Below are positions 23,579 to 32,133 of a stretch of 37,529 nt of DNA, piece after piece. The translations under genes and the position numbers were made by a program. Positions within the stretch are counted from its first letter, which is position 1. Each line of letters opens with the position of its first letter. The DNA comes from a bacterium (lineage in GTDB: Bacteria; Chlamydiota; Chlamydiia; Chlamydiales; SM23-39): NCBI GenBank assembly GCA_021781995.1, contig JAJXVT010000010.1:1-37529 (forward strand), read 5' to 3'. The notes beneath the pieces were generated by a model. The model did not search any database and was not told the DNA's origin. It worked only from the letters and a program-made list of their open reading frames with translations.

Positions 23579-24160
23579 AGCGAAAGTGATCAGGCGGCCG
23601 AGATCTTTTTCTTCTTGATTGGTCTCGATCGCCGCTGATACCGCTTTTTGGGCTTCTGCGGGGGCGTATCCTAGGTTGATAAGGGCGGAAAGGGCGTCTG
23701 AGAGGAGATCATCCCCTAAGTGAAGATCTGAGGGACTGATCTTATTTGGTTTCCCAAAGCTTTTAAATTTATCGCGCATTTCAATGATGAGTCTTTCGGC
23801 GGTTTTTTTGCCGATTCCCGGGAGTTTACTGAGGAGGCGGACGTCTGAATTGGCGATGGCTCTTTGAAATACAGCTCCATCGATGTGGCCGATGATGGCA
23901 AGCCCTGTCTTAGGACCAATGCCAGATACGGTAGTGATCAACTCAAAAAGGTCTCGTTCTTCTTTGGAGGCAAATGCGTAAAGAGCTTCGTCGTCTTCTC
24001 GTACAATGTGGGACAGGTACAGTTCGACAGGTGCTTGCGAAGGCGGGAGTTTGGTATAGGTACTTAGGGGAATTTTTAATCGATAACCGATTCCGTGGGT
24101 TTCAACGACCGCTTTGCTAGGGTCTTTGTCGATGAGGGTTCCTTTGATGTACTCAAACAT
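23564..24160 (-). CDS. ruvA: Holliday junction DNA helicase subunit RuvA
   Basis: Binds four-way junctions as a tetramer and loads RuvB for branch migration. The OB-fold N-terminus (MFEYIKGTLIDKDPSKAVVE...GIGYRL) is followed by paired helix-hairpin-helix motifs (TVSGIGPKTGLAI and KLPGIGKKTAERLIIE, the latter very typical), a linker and the C-terminal RuvB-binding three-helix domain (LSDALSALINLGYAPAEAQKAV). 198 aa, normal. Its start lies inside ruvC: the frames overlap by 85 nt. No ruvB is in the window. Confidence 0.97.
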   Translation of the reverse strand: MFEYIKGTLIDKDPSKAVVETHGIGYRLKIPLSTYTKLPPSQAPVELYLSHIVREDDEALYAFASKEERDLFELITTVSGIGPKTGLAIIGHIDGAVFQRAIANSDVRLLSKLPGIGKKTAERLIIEMRDKFKSFGKPNKISPSDLHLGDDLLSDALSALINLGYAPAEAQKAVSAAIETNQEEKDLGRLITFALRNI

Positions 24161-24633
24161 AAGCGGCTCCTATGGGCGTGGCAAATTGCAAGGGCTAAAG
24201 CGTCAGCGGCATCTTCTGGTTGAGGAAGGGCTGGCAAGCGGAGCATGGCGGCAATCATCTGCTGAACGCTCTGTTTGCCGGCAGTTCCGGTGCCGACGAC
24301 GGAAAGTTTGGCTTGGGTTGGGGCGTATTCATGAAGAGGAATGGAGCGCCTTGCGGCGGCTAGATAAATCATTCCTTTTGCCATCCCAAGCTTGATGGCG
24401 CTTTGCGCGTTTTTTAATACGAATTGAGATTCGGTGGCTATGGCGTCCGGTCTATGGGTCTCGATCAATTGTTCTAATGCTTCAAAAATGATTCGGTAGC
24501 GTTGCTGCAGAGGATGGTCGGCGGGGGGTCTGATGCAGCCGTAATCGATCGGATCGAGGGTCGATCCGGACATGCGAATGATGCCATAGCCTGTAATGCG
24601 AGTTCCTGGATCAACGCCCAAAATAATTGTCAT
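24076..24633 (-). CDS. ruvC: Holliday junction resolvase
   Basis: Endonuclease that resolves Holliday junctions. The ATG at 24633 gives MTIILGVDPGTRITGYG with the first catalytic Asp; ATESQFV holds the catalytic Glu; the C-terminal acidic pair is in PEDAADALALAICHAH. The enzyme normally ends close to that block (about 155-170 aa). Here a basic, Ser/Thr-rich tail of about 27 residues (SRLCLSTSKEPSSTKTLAKR...) continues across the ruvA start, giving 185 aa and an 85-nt overlap. The open frame reaches up to 24717, but those residues are not RuvC-like and would run into the divergent waaF promoter. A weak TACCAT 6 nt before the ATG may be a -10. Confidence 0.96.
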   Translation of the reverse strand: MTIILGVDPGTRITGYGIIRMSGSTLDPIDYGCIRPPADHPLQQRYRIIFEALEQLIETHRPDAIATESQFVLKNAQSAIKLGMAKGMIYLAAARRSIPLHEYAPTQAKLSVVGTGTAGKQSVQQMIAAMLRLPALPQPEDAADALALAICHAHRSRLCLSTSKEPSSTKTLAKRSLKPTESVID

Positions 24634-24656
24634 GATCTGATGGTAGCTGAAGAGGG

Positions 24657-24685
24657 TTGATCTACACAATCCAAATGAGTATACT
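24657..24685 (+). promoter_or_regulatory. Promoter of the waaF operon, leaderless
   Basis: TTGATC (24657-24662), exactly 17 bp, TATACT (24680-24685); the ATG at 24692 is 6 nt beyond, where transcription itself should start. There is no SD. Confidence 0.6.
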
Positions 24686-24691
24686 GCCGTT

Positions 24692-25714
24692 ATGAATATT
24701 TTAATTCGAATGCCCAACTGGATCGGCGATGCCGTGATGGCAACGCCGATTTTGCAAGATGTCAGAGCTCATTTTCCCGATGCGCGTATTACTGCAATGT
24801 GCCGAAGGCCAACGTGTGAATTACTGGAAAAAGAAGAGGCGATTGACGAGTTATTTTGTTTTTCCCCTTCGGAAGGGAGCTTTTCTCGCCGCGATGAACA
24901 TAAAAGTGTGATCGAAGCTATGCGCAAAGGTCAATTTGATCTCGGGATTTTGCTGACCCATTCTTTTTCATCTGCCTGGTGGATGTGGCAGGGTCATGTA
25001 AAGCGCAGAATTGGTTTTGCCGCGCACTGGCGCAGTTTTTTGCTTACAGATCGCTTGGCTCTGCCCTTAAAAGGGAGTGAACATCAGGTGAACACTTATA
25101 AAAGGCTGTTGCAACCGTTGGGCATTCAGCGCTCAGATACCGCACCGCGGCTGATTGTGTCTGATGAAGAAATGTCTGCTGCTCGCGCGTTGTTGACTCA
25201 GCGTGGGTACAAAGCAGATAAGCCGTTGATTGGCATCAATCCCGGGGCTGCTTATGGCTCTGCAAAATGTTGGCCGATAGATCGTTTTTTTGCGCTGATG
25301 CAAGAGCTTTTAAAAGAAAAGGAGCTTCAAATTGTCTTGTTTGGCGATGCTCAGACAGAAAAACTTGTAAAGCAGCTTTACAGTGATTTACCGCCGCGTG
25401 TGATGCAGTTGGCAGGCGCGACTACCTTGCGCGAGTTGATGTGCTTGATTCGCTGCTGCAATGTATTAGTGACCAATGATAGCGGACCTATGCATATTGC
25501 TGCTGCATTTGGAGTTCCTCTGGTAGCGTTATTTGGGTCTACTGATGAAAATGCGACCGGACCTTACGGACAAAGCGAATCGGTTTTAAGGGAAAAGGTG
25601 AGCTGTTCTCCATGTTTCAAAAGAAAATGCCCGATTGATTTTCGATGCATGAAGAAAATTGAGGTAGATCAGGTTTTGCGCGCTGTGCAAAAGGAACGTC
25701 AACGCAATGTTTAG
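24692..25714 (+). CDS. waaF: ADP-heptose--LPS heptosyltransferase II (GT9)
   Basis: Adds heptose to the inner core of lipopolysaccharide at the cytoplasmic face of the inner membrane. The sequence fits family GT9: MNILIRMPNWIGDAVMATP at the start with the conserved Asp, GINPGAAYGSAKCWP in the middle, and NDSGPMHIAAAFGVPLVALFGSTD near the C-terminus, then the CSPCFKRKCP cysteine block typical of WaaF. 340 aa, normal. It heads a five-gene operon. Its stop overlaps the next start (ATGTTTAG, 8 nt). Chlamydia LPS lacks heptose in its minimal core, so the acceptor in this organism is unclear, and another heptose-containing glycan is possible. Confidence 0.9.
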   Translation: MNILIRMPNWIGDAVMATPILQDVRAHFPDARITAMCRRPTCELLEKEEAIDELFCFSPSEGSFSRRDEHKSVIEAMRKGQFDLGILLTHSFSSAWWMWQGHVKRRIGFAAHWRSFLLTDRLALPLKGSEHQVNTYKRLLQPLGIQRSDTAPRLIVSDEEMSAARALLTQRGYKADKPLIGINPGAAYGSAKCWPIDRFFALMQELLKEKELQIVLFGDAQTEKLVKQLYSDLPPRVMQLAGATTLRELMCLIRCCNVLVTNDSGPMHIAAAFGVPLVALFGSTDENATGPYGQSESVLREKVSCSPCFKRKCPIDFRCMKKIEVDQVLRAVQKERQRNV

Positions 25715-27437
25715 GACGCTGAGCCGCTCTTTGGGAATCAATCCCCTCGATCGAATGCTGAAAAGATTGGCTAAACGTGGGGGGCGATCCGTGTTGATGG
25801 GCTGGAATCGCGGCTTGGGAGATATCGCTTTAGGGCTTTATGCTGTTGTGCAGAGAATTCGCGATATGGTTCCAAATGCAAAAATTACGATTATGGGCCG
25901 AGAAAATTTGCGCGACGGCTTTTCTATGTTAGATGGGGTTGAGTTTATCGCCGGGGATGGATGGGTGCGAGGAGAACCGTATCAATTAGATTGCGATGAC
26001 CGATATGACTTGGTGATTGAGCGCCCTTCACCCACTGATTGGTGTTCATGGCAGCACGGACGGCTCACTCCGAAATTAAAATGGGATTCTCGAAACGATT
26101 TGTTGTATCACAAATTTAATCTGCCCAATGGTTTTACTTATGTTGGTGTGCAAATTTCTGCTGAAACTAATTATGGCCATTGGCGCAATTGGCCCTTACA
26201 GAGATGGAATCAATTATTTGATCGATTGCAGGGACTAGGATTTGTTCGCGTTTTGTTGTTTGGTTACGGAAATGAAATGAATTTCGTTCACCCGAACATC
26301 GTGGATCTTCGAGGAAAAACAACCCTTTTTGAGCTGTTATCCATCATTAAAAATCGATGTTTTGGACTCGTGTTGCCCGATTCTGGCATCGCTTCTATGA
26401 CTTATTATCTCGACCAATCATTTCCGTTGCGGCTGGTTACTTTGTGGGCTGATCCTAAGCATGGAATTTTAAAACAAAAAGTAGCTTCTCCAAATCCTTG
26501 TTTAGTCCATTGCCCTCTTGTGGGCGAAAAACGCGATTTGAGTTCGATCGGCGCTGAGAGCGTTTTTGAGGCTTTATTTCCAAAAAAAAACTACTTTCCA
26601 GTGGGCAGCTGCATTCATGTTGAGCCGAGTCTAAAAAAGGTAGAAAATGCTGGCTGTATTATTTTAGCGGGTGGTCAAGGGACTAGATTAAATAGTTCTG
26701 GGCCTAAGGGGATGTTTTGTGTTAAAGGTAAAAGCTTGTTTCAACATTTATGCGATCAGGCACCGCAAAATATGCCGATTGTAGTGATGACGTCTATTCA
26801 TAATCACGATGAAACTGTACGGTATTTTCAAGAGCATAGCCATTTTGGTAAAAATGTATCGTTTTTACAGCAAAATTCTCTGCCTTTATTAGATGCAAAT
26901 TACCGCGAACTACAGATGGTGCCTGATGGAAATGGCGGAGTATTTGAACGCTTTTGCGCTTCCGGACTTGCTGATTTATGGGAACAGCAAGGAATTGATA
27001 CGGCGCTGATTGTCCCTGTCGATAATTACTTAGCCGGTGTGGCAGATGCAAGTTTGCTAGAACATCATCGTAAAAGCCATGCTGATATTACGATCAAATG
27101 CATAGAAAGAAAAACGGGCGAAAAGATGGGTGTGTTAGTTGAAGAAAATGGCCGTATTGCAGTTGCGGAATATTTTGATTTAACTTTAGAGCAGCTGTCC
27201 ATGGCCTCTTTTCGTTATGCATATACGGGTCAAATCGCTGTGTCGATGTTCTTTTTGCGAAAAGCAGCGAAACTAGATCTGCCCCTTCGCTGGGTGTGGA
27301 AAAATGGCTGGAAACGCGAGCGCTTGATTTTTGATGCATTTGCGTTAGCTGAAAAAGTACAAGCGATTTGCTATCCAAGGGAAGCGTGCTATGCTCCGAT
27401 CAAAACTTTAGCAGACGCCGAAAGGATTCAATTGTGA
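25707..27437 (+). CDS. Fusion: GT9-like glycosyltransferase domain plus UAP1-like UDP-sugar pyrophosphorylase domain
   Basis: 576 aa with two modules. Residues 1-300 look like a diverged GT9 (heptosyltransferase-type) domain: MGWNRGLGDIALGLYAV (31-47), VGVQISAETNYGHWRNWP, and PDSGIASMTYYLDQSFPLRLVTLW (224-247), the counterpart of the waaF NDSGPMHIA block. Residues 315-576 are a nucleotidyltransferase of the UDPGP/UAP1 family: ILAGGQGTRLNSSGPKGMF (319-337), PDGNGG (406-411), VDNYLAGVAD (438-447), and MGVLVEENGRIAVAEY. The pieces match UAP1-type UDP-HexNAc or UDP-glucose pyrophosphorylase, as encoded just before gpsA in Chlamydia. I infer the fusion from this single unbroken frame. Linked activities could couple nucleotide-sugar synthesis and transfer. 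The GT9 half may be inactive. It overlaps waaF by 8 nt and gpsA by GTGA. Confidence 0.82.
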   Translation: MFRTLSRSLGINPLDRMLKRLAKRGGRSVLMGWNRGLGDIALGLYAVVQRIRDMVPNAKITIMGRENLRDGFSMLDGVEFIAGDGWVRGEPYQLDCDDRYDLVIERPSPTDWCSWQHGRLTPKLKWDSRNDLLYHKFNLPNGFTYVGVQISAETNYGHWRNWPLQRWNQLFDRLQGLGFVRVLLFGYGNEMNFVHPNIVDLRGKTTLFELLSIIKNRCFGLVLPDSGIASMTYYLDQSFPLRLVTLWADPKHGILKQKVASPNPCLVHCPLVGEKRDLSSIGAESVFEALFPKKNYFPVGSCIHVEPSLKKVENAGCIILAGGQGTRLNSSGPKGMFCVKGKSLFQHLCDQAPQNMPIVVMTSIHNHDETVRYFQEHSHFGKNVSFLQQNSLPLLDANYRELQMVPDGNGGVFERFCASGLADLWEQQGIDTALIVPVDNYLAGVADASLLEHHRKSHADITIKCIERKTGEKMGVLVEENGRIAVAEYFDLTLEQLSMASFRYAYTGQIAVSMFFLRKAAKLDLPLRWVWKNGWKRERLIFDAFALAEKVQAICYPREACYAPIKTLADAERIQL

Positions 27438-28432
27438 AGATTTGTTATTTAGGAGCTGGTACTTGGGCTGTTGCTTTGGCATCTATTTTAGTGTCCAATG
27501 GACATAGCGTTACATTGTGGACTCGCGATGAGAAAACTGCTGAACAGTTAAATGGCTCTCGACAGCACCCCAAGCTTCCCGGCTATGTATTACCTGAATC
27601 TCTGAATGTCGTAACGAATTTGCAGCAAGCATGCCGAGGAGCTCAGGTAATAGTAGAGAGCGTTACATCATCCGGTGTCCGATCCGTGTTGGAACAGGTA
27701 CAGCGGTTTGGTCCAATACAATGTCCGATTATCCTTACTTCTAAAGGGATCGAGCAAGGAAGTGGATTGTTGCTGCCGGAAGTCGTCTCTTCTGTCGTTG
27801 GCGTCAACCAAAGCCCTTTGGTAGGTTGTCTTAGCGGTCCAAGCCATGCAGAAGAGGTCATTCAGAATTTGCCGACATCGGTCGTTTGCTCTGCTTATGA
27901 TGTACATGTAACGCAACTCATTCACAAACTTTTTTCGACCCCTTCTTTTCGTATTTATCCGAATAGCGATATCGCTGGAGTGAGTTTTGGCGGAGCAATG
28001 AAAAACATCATTGCCATTGCGTGCGGAATTTCCGATGGATTGGGATGTGGGGATAATACAAAAGCCGCCTTGATGACGCGCGGGCTGCATGAGATAAAAA
28101 AATTATCGGTGGTAAAAAATTGTCGTCCTGAGACCTTGAGCGGTCTTTCTGGTATGGGTGATTTATGTGTGACCTGTTTGTCTCAGCATTCGCGTAATTA
28201 TCGCTTTGGAAGGCTGATTGCCGAGGGTTTTTCTCCGGAAGGAGCTCGTCAAAAGATTGCAATGGCGGTGGAAGGAATCTATTCTTGCGTTTCTGCTAAA
28301 GAGTTAGGCGATAAGTATGGCATTGCCGTGCCGATTACTGAAGCTATTTACGCTATTACATATCAAAATCTCGATCCTAGAGAAGCTGTCCGGGCTTTAT
28401 TAGCGCGAGCGATTAAGGAAGAACATCTGTGA
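27434..28432 (+). CDS. gpsA: Glycerol-3-phosphate dehydrogenase [NAD(P)+]
   Basis: Reduces dihydroxyacetone phosphate to sn-glycerol-3-phosphate for phospholipid synthesis. It starts at GTG 27434, inside GTGA with the upstream stop and after an AAGGA site; the upstream ATG-like extension to 27368 is not family-like. The Rossmann motif is GAGTWAVALA, followed by TLWTRDE, the LTSKGIE lysine block, GPSHAEEV and the catalytic KNIIAIACGISDGLGCGDNTKAAL. 332 aa, normal. It sits in the operon with waaF, the GT9-UAP fusion and nnr, linking envelope lipid and glycan precursors. Confidence 0.96.
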   Translation: MKICYLGAGTWAVALASILVSNGHSVTLWTRDEKTAEQLNGSRQHPKLPGYVLPESLNVVTNLQQACRGAQVIVESVTSSGVRSVLEQVQRFGPIQCPIILTSKGIEQGSGLLLPEVVSSVVGVNQSPLVGCLSGPSHAEEVIQNLPTSVVCSAYDVHVTQLIHKLFSTPSFRIYPNSDIAGVSFGGAMKNIIAIACGISDGLGCGDNTKAALMTRGLHEIKKLSVVKNCRPETLSGLSGMGDLCVTCLSQHSRNYRFGRLIAEGFSPEGARQKIAMAVEGIYSCVSAKELGDKYGIAVPITEAIYAITYQNLDPREAVRALLARAIKEEHL

Positions 28433-29886
28433 ATCGATTTGCAAAAGTTGTTACAGCAAGAGAAATGGCCCGAGTTGAAGCTTGGGCTGTGGAGCGAGGA
28501 GCTGACACCGATTCTTTTATGGAAGAAGCGGGGCGTAAAATCGCTTTATTTATTGAAACGATTTTACCTAAGGGCCGTCGCATAGCGGTCCTGATTGGCA
28601 AAGGAAATAAAGGGGGCGATGGTTATACAGCTGCCCGCTTTTTGCGCCAAGCCGGGTATTTGGTAGATCTATTTCCTTTGTATAATGCTAATGAATGCAG
28701 CGCGCTCAATCAAAGGCGGCGCGAACAAATGGGACCTGATTGTTCTTTTGATTTTAAAAACGCTGATTTAATTCTCGACGCGATTCTAGGTACCGGCTGC
28801 CATGGTCCTCTGGAAGCGATGTTAGATGAAGTGATTCATCGAGCCAATGAATCTGGCAAACCCATTGTGGCTATTGATATTCCATCTGGTCTTAATGGTA
28901 CGACCGGGGAAGTCGCTACGCGAGCCATTCGAGCTACCCATACCATTGCGTTAGGCTTTGCAAAAATCGGTTTTTTCCTGGCAGACAGTTGGAAGTGGGT
29001 TGGGCAATTGCATGTGGAGAGCTTTGGGTTATCTCAAGAAGCTGAAAATGAAGCCTGTGCAGAGGCTTTACTGCCTATTTTAACACAATGGCAGTTGCCG
29101 CCGATGGAGCGGACTCAGCATAAATATAGTCGAGGATTTGCAGTAGGATTTGGCGGGTCTAAGCAGATGCCTGGAGCTATAAAATTGAGCGCGCTCGCTG
29201 CGCTGCATACCGGCGCTGGCATTGTAAAGATATTTAGCTTAGAAGACATCGGCCCTTGTGCCAATGAATTGATTTTTCAGATATGGGATGAGGCGCGATG
29301 GCAAGAAGCTTTGTCGAAAGCTCAATCTCTTTTTATAGGCCCTGGACTGGGGAGAAGCTCGGATGTACAACATTGGTTGGAAAAAAAATTACTTACGATC
29401 ACGCAGCCTTGTGTTTTAGATGCGGATGCTCTATTCTTCCTGGCCAATTTGAAGCAGTGGCCTGAACACGTCGTCTTGACACCTCATCGCGGAGAAATGG
29501 CGCGGCTCTTGCAAAATGAAGCTCATCAAAATGAAGCTGGCTTTTTGCAACAGTGTCGAGCGTTTGTGGAGAACAAGAAAGTAGTGTTAGTGTTGAAGGG
29601 AGCTCCTACGTGGGTATTTGCAAAAGATCAGTTGCCTGTAGTCATGCCATATGGCGACCCGGGAATGGCAACAGCTGGATCTGGCGATGTATTAACCGGT
29701 ATAATTGCATCGCTCCTTGCTCAAGGAGCCTCTCTTGATGACGCGGCTATTTTGGGGGTTGCATTGCACGCTCTGGCGGGAGAAGCTGCTGCGCGTTTAA
29801 AAACTTCATATGGTTTTTCAGCCGGCGATATGATCGACTGTTTGCCAGATGCTTTACGTTTTTTTATAGGAGATCATCATGAGTAG
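28429..29886 (+). CDS. nnr: Bifunctional NAD(P)H-hydrate epimerase / ADP-dependent hydrate dehydratase
   Basis: Repairs hydrated NADH and NADPH. The N-terminal YjeF_N (NnrE) domain has the phosphate-binding KGNKGGDGYTAARFL and LDAILGTG. The C-terminal kinase-like NnrD domain has the GPGLG and GSGDVLTGIIASLLAQG blocks and ALHALAGE. The GTG start (28429) overlaps the gpsA stop as GTGA and has an AAGGAAG ribosome site 6-8 nt upstream. 485 aa, normal for the fused form. It overlaps the next small gene by ATGAGTAG. Confidence 0.95.
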   Translation: MNRFAKVVTAREMARVEAWAVERGADTDSFMEEAGRKIALFIETILPKGRRIAVLIGKGNKGGDGYTAARFLRQAGYLVDLFPLYNANECSALNQRRREQMGPDCSFDFKNADLILDAILGTGCHGPLEAMLDEVIHRANESGKPIVAIDIPSGLNGTTGEVATRAIRATHTIALGFAKIGFFLADSWKWVGQLHVESFGLSQEAENEACAEALLPILTQWQLPPMERTQHKYSRGFAVGFGGSKQMPGAIKLSALAALHTGAGIVKIFSLEDIGPCANELIFQIWDEARWQEALSKAQSLFIGPGLGRSSDVQHWLEKKLLTITQPCVLDADALFFLANLKQWPEHVVLTPHRGEMARLLQNEAHQNEAGFLQQCRAFVENKKVVLVLKGAPTWVFAKDQLPVVMPYGDPGMATAGSGDVLTGIIASLLAQGASLDDAAILGVALHALAGEAAARLKTSYGFSAGDMIDCLPDALRFFIGDHHE

Positions 29887-30181
29887 ATGTGGAGAAATAG
29901 TAGCAGATATGGGGATGGCTGCAATAATATGCTGCGCGTCTCCGTTCGTTGGATTAGTAGGTGTCGTCAAAAAAACAGCAGATATTGGGAAAGATGCCTT
30001 TCGCTCTTGTTATTATCATGAGAAACCGTCCCGTTCTCAAAGGCGGCGCAATCAGAATGATTTAAAAACTTACGCACAATTTGCGTTGCCCGTGATCGGG
30101 CCGTTATTGGTTTTTAGCGGCAAGAACTGTGTTACAAGGTGGATTGACGGGCCTGTTCGTAGGTTTGGTGCCATGCAATAA
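29879..30181 (+). CDS. Small membrane protein of unknown function
   Basis: 100 aa, not recognised. An AGGAG site lies 6 nt before the ATG, and the 8-nt overlap with nnr (ATGAGTAG) makes it the last gene of the waaF operon. Two hydrophobic stretches (about 9-30, AAIICCASPFVGLVGVV; and 68-82, FALPVIGPLLVFSG) flank a basic, Arg-rich loop (about 42-62), giving a hairpin membrane topology. Five cysteines. Its last 50 nt overlap the convergent epimerase gene. Good translation signals make it likely real, but no role can be given. Confidence 0.65.
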   Translation: MSRCGEIVADMGMAAIICCASPFVGLVGVVKKTADIGKDAFRSCYYHEKPSRSQRRRNQNDLKTYAQFALPVIGPLLVFSGKNCVTRWIDGPVRRFGAMQ

Positions 30182-31100
30182 ATTTCTTAACACCCTCTTC
30201 TAGGGTGATTTTGGGGTGGAAGTGAAGGAGTCGAGAGCTTTTTTCAATATCGGCAAACGTCTCTAAGACTTCCCCCGGCTGCATGGGCAAGAATTGAACT
30301 ACGGCGTTTTTTTGTAAGGCTTGTTCCAATAGCTCGATTAAGTGAAGCAGTTCAACAGAACGATGATTGCCGAGATTGAAAATTTCATATGAAGCTCCTA
30401 AATCGATCGCGGCGAGAGTTCCCTCGATGATATCATCGATGTACGTAAAGTCTCTTTTCATCTGCCCGTGATTGAAAACTTCAATGGGCTGTCCTTTGGC
30501 GATTTTATCTGCAAATCGATAGCAGGCCATATCGGGGCGTCCCCATGGACCATAAACTGTAAAATAGCGCAGACCTGTTATTGGCAAGCCGTAGATTTGG
30601 TGATAGGAGAAGGCCATTAATTCATTGGACTTTTTTGTTGCGGCATAAAAATTAGCCGGCTGATCGGTTTTGTCATTTTCGCTAAAAGGGACTTTGCGGT
30701 TGAGACCGTAAACAGAAGAAGAGGATGCGAAAATGAGCTTGGCTTTGTTATAGCGGCGGCAAGCTTCAAGAACAGAAAAAAAACCTTGTAAGTTGGAAGC
30801 AGCGTAATCTTCGGGGTGCTGAATGCAATGGCGCACCCCTGCTTGCGCTGCCAAATGAGCGACGTGAGAGATTTGATTTTTTGATAAAATTGAATCCATG
30901 AGAGGCTGATTGCAGATATCGCCTCGGATGATTTCAATGCCGCAATGAGCGAGCTGAGCTGCTCTTTGTTCCTTAAGGAGAGGGTCGTAATAATGGTTGA
31001 AATTGTCCAATCCAATGACAAAATCTCCCCGTTTAACTAGCGCTCGGCAGAGGTGAAACCCAATAAATCCGGCAGCTCCTGTGACGAAAATGCGTTTCAT
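30132..31100 (-). CDS. NAD-dependent nucleotide-sugar epimerase, UDP-glucuronate 4-epimerase-like
   Basis: Short-chain dehydrogenase of the extended type. The NAD motif is [11 protein letters not shown], and [15 protein letters not shown] is the block typical of UDP-glucuronate 4-epimerases (CapI/WbnF-like), which make UDP-galacturonate. The catalytic FYAATK (Tyr-x3-Lys) and SSSSVYG are present, with [16 protein letters not shown] downstream, also characteristic of that group. Two in-frame ATGs (31112 and 31100) each have an SD (AGGAG and GGAG); 31100 gives the family start [14 protein letters not shown]. About 322 aa. It is divergent from UDP-glucuronate decarboxylase with a gap of 58 nt. 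The substrate is inferred from motif similarity only. Confidence 0.88.
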   Translation of the reverse strand: MKRIFVTGAAGFIGFHLCRALVKRGDFVIGLDNFNHYYDPLLKEQRAAQLAHCGIEIIRGDICNQPLMDSILSKNQISHVAHLAAQAGVRHCIQHPEDYAASNLQGFFSVLEACRRYNKAKLIFASSSSVYGLNRKVPFSENDKTDQPANFYAATKKSNELMAFSYHQIYGLPITGLRYFTVYGPWGRPDMACYRFADKIAKGQPIEVFNHGQMKRDFTYIDDIIEGTLAAIDLGASYEIFNLGNHRSVELLHLIELLEQALQKNAVVQFLPMQPGEVLETFADIEKSSRLLHFHPKITLEEGVKKFIAWHQTYEQARQSTL

Positions 31101-31158
31101 GCTTGTCTCCATTGTCGGTCTCCTGTTAAATTGTATACCGCCGAAGTGGTATTTAGCT

Positions 31159-32133
31159 ATGAGAGATTTGTCCAGAAAACGAGTTTTAGTTGCAGGGGGA
31201 GCCGGATTTTTAGGTTCACATCTGTGCGAGCGGCTGCTCCAAGATGGAGCGGAGGTGCTTTGCGTTGATAATTATTACACCGGAAGCCGCGATAATATCC
31301 GCCATCTGGAGTCTCACCCAAACTTTGAGTTTTTGCGTCACGATATTTGCTTGCCTCTGCAAGTAGAAGTGGACGAAATTTATAATCTAGCCTGCCCAGC
31401 CTCTCCCGTTCATTATCAAGCAGACCCCATTCAAACTATGAAAATCAATGTGTTGGGGGCAATGAACCTTTTGGAATTGGCAAAAAGGCTTAAATGTAAA
31501 ATTTTTCAAGCTTCGACAAGCGAGGTGTATGGTGATCCTCACATGCATCCGCAAAAAGAAATATATTGGGGCCATGTCAACCCGATTGGTATTCGATCGT
31601 GTTACGATGAAGGTAAAAGATGCGCTGAGACTTTATTTTTTGATTATTATCGTCAACACGGGGTTCAGATTAAAGTCGGCCGGATTTTCAATACTTATGG
31701 TCCAAGGATGCATCCCAATGATGGACGTGTCGTTTCGAATTTTATCGTTCAAGCGTTAGCCAATCGCCCTTTGACCATTTTTGGGCAAGGCGAGCAGACC
31801 CGTTCTTTTTGTTTTGTCGATGATTTGATAGAAGTGATCGTCCGATTGATGAATAGTCCCTCTACCATTATAGGGCCGATGAATATTGGCAATCCATCTG
31901 AATTTTCCGTGTTAGAATTGGCCGAGATGGTGATTGAGATGACCGGATCTACTTCGCAAATTGCTTTTCACCCATTGCCTTTAGACGACCCTAAACAAAG
32001 ACGTCCGGATATTTCAGCGGCAAAAGAGTTGCTAGATTGGGAACCTCAGGTTTCCTTAAGACAGGGCCTAGAAGCCACTATCGCCTATTTCTTGACCACT
32101 ATGCAGCGTGTTGGTTATATACCAACGTTATGA
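31159..32133 (+). CDS. UDP-glucuronate decarboxylase (UDP-xylose synthase)
   Basis: Converts UDP-glucuronate to UDP-xylose with bound NAD+. The UXS fingerprints are all here: [51 protein letters not shown], the catalytic [11 protein letters not shown] (Tyr-x3-Lys), and [18 protein letters not shown]. The ATG at 31159 gives 324 aa starting [14 protein letters not shown], consistent with soluble bacterial UXS; the frame continues to 31081 but would overlap the divergent epimerase. It shares its presumed substrate with that neighbour. Its stop overlaps the cyclase start (ATGA). Confidence 0.94.
   Translation: MRDLSRKRVLVAGGAGFLGSHLCERLLQDGAEVLCVDNYYTGSRDNIRHLESHPNFEFLRHDICLPLQVEVDEIYNLACPASPVHYQADPIQTMKINVLGAMNLLELAKRLKCKIFQASTSEVYGDPHMHPQKEIYWGHVNPIGIRSCYDEGKRCAETLFFDYYRQHGVQIKVGRIFNTYGPRMHPNDGRVVSNFIVQALANRPLTIFGQGEQTRSFCFVDDLIEVIVRLMNSPSTIIGPMNIGNPSEFSVLELAEMVIEMTGSTSQIAFHPLPLDDPKQRRPDISAAKELLDWEPQVSLRQGLEATIAYFLTTMQRVGYIPTL

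Noticed and set aside
24634..24717. Longer N-terminus for RuvC
   Set aside because: It would cover the waaF promoter and start codon, and the extra residues are not RuvC-like.
32037..32129. Longer N-terminus for the cyclase
   Set aside because: It overlaps the end of UDP-glucuronate decarboxylase by almost 100 nt; ATGA at 32130 gives a clean coupled start before the first membrane helix.
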